A stretch of DNA of 14,088 nucleotides from Bacilli bacterium (GTDB lineage Bacteria > Bacillota_I > Bacilli_A > ML615J-28 > CAG-698), in NCBI GenBank assembly GCA_023228385.1, contig JALOBF010000026.1:1-14088 (forward strand). The letters are read 5' to 3'. The translations under genes and the position numbers were made by a program. Shown here one piece after another: positions 1-5,772 of this stretch (position 1 is the first letter of the stretch; the number at the start of each line of letters is the position of its first letter). The notes under the pieces were generated by a model that did not search any database, was not told the DNA's origin, and was given only the letters and a program-made list of their open reading frames with translations.

Positions 1-1
1 T

Positions 2-133
2 GTAAAGATTAACGAACTCTTTAGGGCAACCGGTCGGATGCGGGTTGAAGACGTTGCCTTAACGGTCGGAATTAATCTTAAAGATAAAACTTCTTGGGAA
101 ACCGGCTTACAAATCATAATTGAGGAAATTTAA
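2..133 (+). CDS. C-terminal end of a probable M3-family oligoendopeptidase (partial)
   Basis: An open frame enters from the left edge and ends at TAA 131-133, leaving 43 residues. The tail has a short helix, then a TGRMRVEDVALTVGINLKD stretch and an ending of the form W-x-x-G-L-x-I-I-x-E-E-I. This resembles the C-terminus of M3 metallopeptidases of the oligoendopeptidase F type, which usually end with a 'G-(V/I)-(D/N)-(L/M)-x-(D/S)-x-x-(F)W-x-x-x-L-x-(V/I)-I' helix. The zinc-binding HEXXH motif would lie upstream, outside the window, so the assignment rests on the tail alone. A strong hairpin follows 21 bases after the stop, consistent with the end of a transcription unit. Confidence 0.45.
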   Translation, partial: VKINELFRATGRMRVEDVALTVGINLKDKTSWETGLQIIIEEI

Positions 134-154
134 TCTTACTTCTTAAATAAAAAC

Positions 155-190
155 AAAGCCATAGATATCAGATTATTATCTATGGCTTTT
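155..190. terminator. Bidirectional intrinsic terminator
   Basis: A perfect 13-bp inverted repeat (155-167 pairs with 177-189, arms AAAGCCATAGATA and TATCTATGGCTTT) has a 9-base loop. T residues end the right arm and A residues flank the left arm, so it can act in both directions. It lies between the convergent end of the partial plus-strand peptidase gene and the minus-strand holin-like gene ending at 217. It probably terminates both. Confidence 0.85.
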
Positions 191-216
191 AAATTTGTAT
201 TTGTGTTTTAAAATAA

Positions 217-546
217 TTATTGTTCTTCTTTTTGCCGATTTTTAAACCGGATAAACAAGGCTTTTAGTTTGGACCAACCAAACATGGCGACAAAAGCAAC
301 AAAAAAACCGCTGATAACCGCTCCGATTATTTCATACCAGATAACAGTTATTTTATTTATTTCACATAGGGCAAAATAGGATATTGTTGAGAGGAAAACC
401 GAAAGAACGATTACCACTAAATCGGTCGGTATTTTTTTAAACACTTTAGTTTCTTTAATCACTTCGGTAATTACGGAAACAACAAAAGCTAAAAAGCCAA
501 TAATCGGCAGTCCCGCTGCCATAAAGTTGCTGAAATTATCGAACAT
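217..546 (-). CDS. Small holin-like membrane protein
   Basis: This 109-residue protein has three hydrophobic segments (about residues 10-29, 40-62 and 70-92) and ends in a short, highly charged tail (FIRFKNRQKEEQ). The pattern of a first segment followed by 'ITEVIKETKVFKKIPTDLVV', a second membrane segment, then 'WYEIIGAVISGFFVAFVAMFGW' resembles small Firmicutes phage-type holins (Phage_holin_5_2-like). Holins make pores that release murein hydrolases, but no endolysin or phage gene is nearby, so a lytic role is not shown. The ATG at 546 is preceded by a GGGAG ribosome binding site. The gene is 75 bases downstream of the ABC gene ending at 622 with no clear terminator between, so it is probably read from the same promoter. 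Confidence 0.6.
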   Translation of the reverse strand: MFDNFSNFMAAGLPIIGFLAFVVSVITEVIKETKVFKKIPTDLVVIVLSVFLSTISYFALCEINKITVIWYEIIGAVISGFFVAFVAMFGWSKLKALFIRFKNRQKEEQ

Positions 547-621
547 TTTATTTCTCCCTTCCTTTATATAAATATGCTTTTTGAAAGGAAAAGATGATAA
601 TTAAAAAGCGGATAATAGCGG

Positions 622-2244
622 TTAAACGGCTATAACTTGTTTGTTTTTTACAAGAAAACATTGATTATAACCGTCTTTGTTTTCTTTAAAGACAATATGA
701 CTTACATTTATAACGGTGACATTCGGTAAATCCAAAATGCTTTTTTCAATTTCTTTTGCCGTTTCACTGTCTAGATGGGCAAAGGGTTCATCGAGCAATA
801 AAATATCGGCTTTATTAAGCAAACCCCGGGCGATGGCGATGCGGCTGCGTTCACCGCCGGATATATTTTTACCGTTATCATAAATAACAGTATCCAATCC
901 TTGCGGTAATCCCCTGATAAAATCGGTAAGGCCGGCTTGTTTTAAAGCATTGGTAATTTCATTTTCAGTGTAATTTTTATAAAGGGTTAGGTTATTGCGG
1001 ACGGTATCTTCAAAAACAAAGATGTTTTGTTCGATATTGGCGATATTGGCAAAGTATTGATCTTTTTGAATATCTTTAAGCGGAACATTATCGATTAAGA
1101 TTTCGCCGGATTGAGGATTGAAATATTTCCTTAATAAACGCAATAAGGTTGATTTGCCGCCGCCAGAAGGACCGACAATCAGATATTTCCCTCCTTTTTT
1201 AAACTGAAGTGAAACATTATCTAAAATAACATTGTCTTCGTAACTGAATTTCACATTTCTCAATGTAATTTCTTGATTTAAACCGGAATAGTCAAGGGTT
1301 TCCGTATATTCGTTTTGGTTAAGCAGAGATTTTTCGATTTTATCATATAATGATTTAACCGAAAACATTTTTGGAAAAGCTTCGCTGGCGGCATATACCG
1401 GCCAAATTAGTTTGTCGATGGAATTTATAATTAAAATAACGCCGCCAAAGGAAATAATACCCTTAATATCAAGGTAAACAACAGCAATATAAAGGCCTAA
1501 GAAAGTAAATGAGAAATTGGCTTGTTGGATAGCTGAAACATAAGATATAATTTTGTCGATTAGGTAACCTTTATTTTGTATTTGTTCGCTTTTGACTTGA
1601 AAGTTACGGCGAACACGATCATCTAGATCATTGGTTTTAATTATATGAAAAGCTGATAGTATTTCCTTTATATAAACCGTATAATCAGAAAACATGGCAC
1701 TTCGTTCTTTGTTATGCCGATTTAGCGGCTTTGCTGCCAGGATGCTGACGGTCAGGTTGATAATCATAATAACGGCAATTATCAGCAGAACTAAGGGGCT
1801 TACCACCGTAATCAAAAATATTCCGGCGATAAAGTTGGCAATTGCGGCAATAAGATCGGTTAACGGTTCAAGATAATTTTTCTCGATTTGATTAAAATCA
1901 TTAGTAAGTGCCGACATATAGGTAGCGTTATTTTCTTTTTGAAATTCATTAATATTCTTTTTAAAAACCCGTTGAACGTATTTTTTTCTTAAACCGCCCA
2001 TACACTTCCATATAAAACGATTCCTTAAATAGTTATTTAATAACAATCCCGGAAAATAAAGCAAGAGCAGGATTAAAAAATAAAGGGTAGGTTTTTTAAA
2101 ATTGTCGATTACCTCGGTTCCGATTGCGGTATCAATAATTTCCTTGATTTTTAGCGATATAAAAACATCAAGAATAACGTATATGGCCGCACTTAACAAC
2201 AGCAGAAGCAAAAGGAAAATAAATGGTTTTAATATTTTAAACAT
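622..2244 (-). CDS. ABC exporter half-transporter, second gene of a pair
   Basis: The 540-residue protein has the type I exporter layout: an N-terminal membrane domain with about six hydrophobic segments (residues 5-30, 52-70, 126-147, 149-170, 240-260, 262-285) and a C-terminal ATPase domain. Walker A is GPSGGGKST (358-366), the Q-loop glutamine is Q406, the signature is ISGGE (461-465), Walker B is ILLLDEP (481-487) with its catalytic Glu, and the switch histidine is H516. The ATPase site therefore looks complete. The ATG is preceded by GGAGG six bases away and overlaps the end of the upstream ABC gene by eight bases, so the two are probably translated together and form a heterodimer. The cargo cannot be told from sequence. 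No peptidase domain or precursor peptide is seen, so bacteriocin export is only one option beside lipid, peptide or drug export. Confidence 0.9.
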   Translation of the reverse strand: MFKILKPFIFLLLLLLLSAAIYVILDVFISLKIKEIIDTAIGTEVIDNFKKPTLYFLILLLLYFPGLLLNNYLRNRFIWKCMGGLRKKYVQRVFKKNINEFQKENNATYMSALTNDFNQIEKNYLEPLTDLIAAIANFIAGIFLITVVSPLVLLIIAVIMIINLTVSILAAKPLNRHNKERSAMFSDYTVYIKEILSAFHIIKTNDLDDRVRRNFQVKSEQIQNKGYLIDKIISYVSAIQQANFSFTFLGLYIAVVYLDIKGIISFGGVILIINSIDKLIWPVYAASEAFPKMFSVKSLYDKIEKSLLNQNEYTETLDYSGLNQEITLRNVKFSYEDNVILDNVSLQFKKGGKYLIVGPSGGGKSTLLRLLRKYFNPQSGEILIDNVPLKDIQKDQYFANIANIEQNIFVFEDTVRNNLTLYKNYTENEITNALKQAGLTDFIRGLPQGLDTVIYDNGKNISGGERSRIAIARGLLNKADILLLDEPFAHLDSETAKEIEKSILDLPNVTVINVSHIVFKENKDGYNQCFLVKNKQVIAV

Positions 2245-3886
2245 AATTAACCTCCGTTGCGAAATATACGTTGCCTGGATACATGTTGATTTTCCCGTTT
2301 TTTATTTCCAAGACATAATCATAGTTTTCGCTTATGCCGTGATAATAACGATGGCTGACATTAATAACCGTCCCCGCAAGCGATAAAAAGGTTTTTTCGA
2401 TTTCCCGCCCCAATTCTTCATTTAATGACGAAGTACCTTCGTCAATAAATATGATGGCCGCATCTTTGGCGATCGCCCGGGCGATTGAGATTCTTTGTCT
2501 TTCGCCGCCGGATAAGTTTTTCCCGTTTTCGGTTATTACGGTATCGATGCCGTTTTCTTTATCTTTGATAAACATATGAAGTCCGGCTTTATCAACCGCT
2601 TTGTTAAGATCAGCCGGTGATAAGTCTTTATATAATGCGATATTGTTTTTAATCGTATCTTCAAATAAAAAGACATCTTGATAAACAAAAGCGATAGCGT
2701 TGTTAAATGACTTTTCGTTGATTGAACGATAATCAACCCCATCAACGGCAATATCGCCTTGATAATTTTCATAAATCATAGCAAGCAATTTGATTAGGGT
2801 TGACTTTCCGATTCCGCTTGGCCCTTTTATCAGATATTTTTTCCCTTTTTGGATTGATAAAGAAAGATTAGAGAAGATTGGCTTCTCGTCCAAACTGAAA
2901 TTCAGGTTTTCGACGCGAATTTCTTTTTCAAACCGAAAAGCATTGGGCTTTTCGATTATAGTGTTTTCTTTTTCCGCTGCTGTGATTTTTTTGTAAATGG
3001 CATTGGATGATTTAATGACGTTAAGGCGCGGAAAGATATCGGGTAAAGATAAAGTTATATTATCGGTGAGCATTACCAAAACCATGGCAATCCCATAGTC
3101 CATCCCGTTTTGGATTTTAATTACTAAATAAAGCAGTAATCCGAGGACGGTTGCCAATCCGATCAAGCTTGTTAAGTTCCGCTGACCGGCCGTAAAAAAG
3201 CGGAAGTTGAATTTGCTGATTTCAACATCTTCGACTACTCGATTGCTATTTAATAAAAATCTTTCTTCAATATTATTCAATTTAATAATTTCCAATCCGT
3301 TAAAGACATTAGCGATATTCACTGTCATTTTTTCATTGACGGCAGAAACTTCTTTTTGTAATCGTTCGGTTTTTTTACTGAAACCCTTAGCCAGATAAAA
3401 AACCATCACCGAAATCGCAAATAAGGCAAGCCCCAATTTCCAATCAATAAACATAGCAATTATTAGCGATATGAAATAAATCCCTCCGCGAAAAATAACG
3501 TTAAGAAGATTAATAAAGAAATCCTTTTCAAAAATATTAATATCGTTGACTAAATTTGAAATATATATTTCTTTTGATTTCATATTAAATTCGTGGTACG
3601 AAGTATTCATTATTTTATCGAACGCCGCTATTCTAAAATCAAAAATTGTATTGCGCATATATTTAATCCGTAACATTCTTGATGATATTTGCAGGAGAAA
3701 ACTTATTGGTATATAAATAAGGGTCATGATTACAACTTTAATAAAAAATGTCATTTCGCTTACTTGAATTGACTGCGTTAAGAGGCCGAGAATGCCGATC
3801 CGCAACAAATCGTTTATAACCGGAAAAAAGCAGGCAAATAAATATAAAAAGAATTGCTTTTTTCTTTCGAATAATAAGTTTTTTAT
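2237..3886 (-). CDS. ABC exporter half-transporter, first gene of a pair, non-canonical start
   Basis: The ATPase domain is clear. Numbering from the TTG at 3808, Walker A is GPSGIGKST (329-337), the signature is LSGGE (432-436), Walker B ends in DE (456-457) and the switch histidine is H486. The D-loop region is unusual (DEGTSSLN). The first canonical start is that TTG, giving 523 residues, but it has no ribosome binding site and cuts into the first membrane helix. The frame stays open upstream and encodes 26 more residues that look like a normal exporter N-terminus (KNLLFERKKQFFLYLFACFF). The only plausible initiation codon there is ATA at 3884-3886, seven bases after GAGGG at 3894-3898, giving 549 residues. 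A one-base frameshift joining it to an ATG at 3909 is the alternative. The gene overlaps the next ABC gene and likely pairs with it. Confidence 0.85.
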   Translation of the reverse strand: MKNLLFERKKQFFLYLFACFFPVINDLLRIGILGLLTQSIQVSEMTFFIKVVIMTLIYIPISFLLQISSRMLRIKYMRNTIFDFRIAAFDKIMNTSYHEFNMKSKEIYISNLVNDINIFEKDFFINLLNVIFRGGIYFISLIIAMFIDWKLGLALFAISVMVFYLAKGFSKKTERLQKEVSAVNEKMTVNIANVFNGLEIIKLNNIEERFLLNSNRVVEDVEISKFNFRFFTAGQRNLTSLIGLATVLGLLLYLVIKIQNGMDYGIAMVLVMLTDNITLSLPDIFPRLNVIKSSNAIYKKITAAEKENTIIEKPNAFRFEKEIRVENLNFSLDEKPIFSNLSLSIQKGKKYLIKGPSGIGKSTLIKLLAMIYENYQGDIAVDGVDYRSINEKSFNNAIAFVYQDVFLFEDTIKNNIALYKDLSPADLNKAVDKAGLHMFIKDKENGIDTVITENGKNLSGGERQRISIARAIAKDAAIIFIDEGTSSLNEELGREIEKTFLSLAGTVINVSHRYYHGISENYDYVLEIKNGKINMYPGNVYFATEVNYV

Positions 3887-3921
3887 ATTCTTTCCCTCAC
3901 ATTATTCATTAAACTGCCTAT

Positions 3922-3950
3922 ATTATATAATAGGATAATAATAATGTCAA
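3922..3950 (-). promoter_or_regulatory. Consensus sigma-A promoter for the ABC-holin operon
   Basis: On the minus strand a perfect -35 box TTGACA (3945-3950) is followed, after exactly 17 bases, by a perfect -10 box TATAAT (3922-3927). The expected transcript start is near 3915. This puts the GAGGG ribosome binding site at 3894-3898 about 20 bases into the mRNA. This supports translation starting near 3886 rather than at the TTG at 3808. Full consensus in both boxes suggests strong expression unless a repressor acts. No operator was recognised. Confidence 0.8.
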
Positions 3951-4154
3951 TGATAAAGTTAAATATATTAATATATAAATTAATAAAATTAATATCATGA
4001 TAAAATAAATTAACAACTATATTTTATATTTTATTTAATTAATCAAAAACAAACATAATATCTTAAAAATTACTATATTATTAAATAAAAAACTAAAAAA
4101 AGAACTGATGTTTACACTGTTTTTAATTTTATAATGATATTTTTTAAAAAATTC
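3951..4154. other. Extremely AT-rich divergent intergenic region
   Basis: Together with the two flanking promoters this makes up the roughly 320 bases between the divergent ABC operon and spoIIA. It has almost no G or C, with many runs of A and T, and no open frame with a credible start. TTTACA at about 4111-4116 and TATAAT near 4130 look like promoter boxes but are only 13 bases apart. Possible roles are DNA bending or binding of AT-hook or nucleoid proteins; none is shown. I did not find a clear Spo0A box or sigma-H promoter, which control spoIIA in Bacillus. Confidence 0.5.
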
Positions 4155-4183
4155 TTGAGAAAAAACATTTAAAAAGGTAAAAT
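4155..4183 (+). promoter_or_regulatory. Probable sigma-A-type promoter of the spoIIA operon
   Basis: TTGAGA (4155-4160) and TAAAAT (4178-4183) are separated by 17 bases, each one mismatch from consensus. Initiation near 4190 would leave a leader of about 20 bases carrying the overlapping GAGGAGGAGGT ribosome binding site (4194-4204). In Bacillus subtilis this operon is read by sigma-H with Spo0A; no such site was recognised here, so control may differ. The assignment is by pattern only. Confidence 0.45.
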
Positions 4184-4210
4184 TATTATAATTGAGGAGG
4201 AGGTAAAATA

Positions 4211-4561
4211 TTGGTGCTGAACGTACAAATCGTCATCAAAAAATGGGTTTTATACGTTAGATTGGACGGCGAACTGGATCAGTATACCGTTGACGGATTA
4301 CGAACCAGGATTGTAGAACTGATTGAAAAATACCAAATCCGATATTTAGTTATCAACTGCGAACAACTCGAATTTATGGATAGCAGTGGTGTTGGGTTTA
4401 TTATCGGCCGGTTTAATCGGTTAAAAAAGGTGAATGGAGCCGTTTTATTGTGTTCGATGAATGAACATATTTATCGTTTAGTTTATTTATCGGGTTTACA
4501 CCGCATCTGCATAATTAAAAACGATGAGGAAGAAGTAGATAAATTTTTGGGGGTTGCATAA
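4211..4561 (+). CDS. spoIIAA: Anti-sigma-F factor antagonist SpoIIAA
   Basis: This 116-residue STAS-domain protein matches the length of Bacillus subtilis SpoIIAA. The phosphorylation loop MDSSGVGFIIGR is present with the target serine at residue 58, the same number as in B. subtilis. In the family, unphosphorylated SpoIIAA binds SpoIIAB and frees sigma-F in the forespore; SpoIIAB phosphorylates the serine to inactivate it, and the SpoIIE phosphatase restores it (not in this window). The start is TTG at 4211 or GTG at 4214, six or nine bases after a very strong AGGAGGT. The stop overlaps the spoIIAB ATG by one base (TAATG), indicating translational coupling. Confidence 0.95.
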   Translation: MVLNVQIVIKKWVLYVRLDGELDQYTVDGLRTRIVELIEKYQIRYLVINCEQLEFMDSSGVGFIIGRFNRLKKVNGAVLLCSMNEHIYRLVYLSGLHRICIIKNDEEEVDKFLGVA

Positions 4562-4992
4562 TGAGAAACTTTGTGGAAATGAAATTTAGTGCCAAACTGC
4601 GTAATGTTGTTTTTGCCCGGGCGGCCGCCGCCGGTTTTTTGTTAGAACATGATTTACGGTTAAATATTGTCAATGAAATTAAGACGATTATTTCCGAAGC
4701 CGTAACCAATTGCATCGTTCACGGATATTTAAGCAATGAAGAAGAATTGGTTTATATGAGTCTTGAAATAGTTGATGATAAGTTAATAATTAAGGTTGTC
4801 GATACGGGAACGGGAATTGAAGATATTGAAAAAGCGCGCGAACCTTTATATTCAACCCGTGAATTTGAAGAAAGGTCCGGACTGGGATTTACGATAATGG
4901 ATATTTTTTCTGACGAGCTAACCGTACTGTCGACCCCGGGAGAAGGAACAACGATTATCGCCGTTAAAAATATTGAGTATGATGCTGTTTGA
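4561..4992 (+). CDS. spoIIAB: Anti-sigma-F factor and serine kinase SpoIIAB
   Basis: The 143-residue protein is a GHKL-fold ATPase. The N-box is EAVTNCIVHGY, with Glu46 and Asn50 in the same positions as in B. subtilis SpoIIAB. The G1 box is DTGTGIED (from D81) and the G2 box is ERSGLGF (about 104-110), so ATP and magnesium binding and kinase activity should be intact. SpoIIAB holds sigma-F inactive before septation and phosphorylates SpoIIAA. The gene overlaps spoIIAA by one base and sigF by 20 bases. It ends on TGA, which shows that TGA is a stop codon in this organism. Confidence 0.95.
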   Translation: MRNFVEMKFSAKLRNVVFARAAAAGFLLEHDLRLNIVNEIKTIISEAVTNCIVHGYLSNEEELVYMSLEIVDDKLIIKVVDTGTGIEDIEKAREPLYSTREFEERSGLGFTIMDIFSDELTVLSTPGEGTTIIAVKNIEYDAV

Positions 4993-5602
4993 AAAAAATC
5001 TTGAGCTTGTTGAAAAGATTGTTAATCGGATGAATTACGGTTTTATCAGCAAGGAAGATTTAAAGCAAGCCGGTCTTATGGGCCTTTTTAATGCTGCGCA
5101 AAAATACAATCCGAATTTGGGTGTTAAATTCAATACTTATGCGACTTATTATATAATTGGTGAAATAAAAAAAGAGTTAAGAGATAATCAACTGATAAAG
5201 TTAAATCGCGAATTGTATCGGATTATCCGCGAAATTAAAAAAAATGAACATTTCTCCCCGGAAGAAATTGCAAAAAGATTAAATGTTACTCGGGAAAATG
5301 TGATTTTAGCGTACAATTATCTTTATGATATTGTTTCTTTAAATCAAAGTCGCTCTAAAAATGAAGATAAAGAAAGGGAATTGTTAGAAGAAATTCCGGC
5401 TCAGCTCCGGCGGACCCAGATTGATGAAGCGGTTGATTGTTTACAAGGAATCGATCAGGAAATAATAATTTTACGTTACTTCAAAAATTACACCCAAACG
5501 GAAATTGCAAAAATGAAAAATGAATCCCAAAGCAAAATTTCGCGTATTGAGTCGCGGGCTTTAGAGAAAATACGAAGTTATTTACTCGGAAAAGGCATTT
5601 AA
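4973..5602 (+). CDS. sigF: Forespore RNA polymerase sigma factor sigma-F (short form)
   Basis: The 209-residue protein has sigma-70 region 2 (about residues 5-73, with DLKQAGLMGLFNAAQKYNP and a FNTYATYYIIGEIKKELRD stretch), a region 3 helix-turn-helix (about 90-120) and region 4 (about 155-205, with QTEIAKMKNESQSKISRIES as the -35-binding helix-turn-helix). Identity as sigma-F rests mainly on its place after spoIIAA-spoIIAB. It is clearly shorter than B. subtilis sigma-F (about 255 residues): the protein starts almost directly at region 2.1, without the N-terminal segment holding region 1.2. Possible starts are TTG at 4973 and ATG at 4979 or 4982, all inside the end of spoIIAB and without a clear ribosome binding site, so translation is probably coupled to spoIIAB. 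The frame is open upstream but encodes nothing sigma-like. Confidence 0.9.
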   Translation: MSMMLFEKNLELVEKIVNRMNYGFISKEDLKQAGLMGLFNAAQKYNPNLGVKFNTYATYYIIGEIKKELRDNQLIKLNRELYRIIREIKKNEHFSPEEIAKRLNVTRENVILAYNYLYDIVSLNQSRSKNEDKERELLEEIPAQLRRTQIDEAVDCLQGIDQEIIILRYFKNYTQTEIAKMKNESQSKISRIESRALEKIRSYLLGKGI

Positions 5603-5671
5603 TTGATGTGGTAAAATTTTAACGGTAACGCTAAGAATCTATAGGTATAAATTACCCCTTTTATTAATATA

Positions 5672-5732
5672 TATAATATGTCAGTAGACAGACATTAAGC
5701 TATTGGCATACTAAAATATCGACTTTTAGTAT
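5672..5732 (+). promoter_or_regulatory. Candidate promoters for the P-type ATPase gene
   Basis: Two candidates exist. One is TATAAT at 5672-5677 with a poor -35; its transcript would contain the whole hairpin at 5721-5750 and so need readthrough. The other is TTGGCA at 5703-5708 with TAGTAT at 5727-5732, 18 bases apart; it would start inside the hairpin near 5740 and carry only the right arm, escaping termination. The 170 bases between sigF and the ATPase gene hold no gene. Confidence 0.35.
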
Positions 5733-5755
5733 TTATCAATATTAAAAGTCTTTTT
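5721..5755 (+). terminator. Intrinsic terminator between sigF and the ATPase gene, with an alternative hairpin
   Basis: A 13-bp stem (5721-5733 with 5738-5750, one G-U pair) closes a four-base loop and is followed by TTTTT. It probably ends spoIIA transcription. It lies only 18 bases before the ATPase ATG at 5773, so it may also act in that gene's leader. A second, mutually exclusive hairpin, ACTAAAA (5710-5716) with TTTTAGT (5724-5730), shares the left arm. Confidence 0.75.
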
Positions 5756-5772
5756 AATAAAAAGGGGGCGCC

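Noticed and set aside
217..546. A prophage remnant suggested by the holin-like gene
   Set aside because: There is no endolysin, structural phage gene, integrase or attachment repeat nearby; one holin-like gene is not enough.
605..632. A terminator between the ABC operon and the holin-like gene
   Set aside because: Only a five-base-pair inverted repeat is present, without a T-run at the right distance; too weak to call.
2102..2386. Plus-strand open frame of 94 codons across the junction of the two ABC genes
   Set aside because: It lies antisense to two clear ABC coding regions and has no recognisable domain or upstream signals.
4973..4992. Use of TGA as tryptophan (Mollicutes code)
   Set aside because: spoIIAB ends on TGA at the length expected for the family, and no reading frame in the window needs TGA as a sense codon.
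5603..5772. A yybP-ykoY (Mn2+) or M-box (Mg2+) riboswitch before the P-type ATPase gene
   Set aside because: I could not match the conserved core segments of either class; only a terminator and one alternative hairpin are supported.
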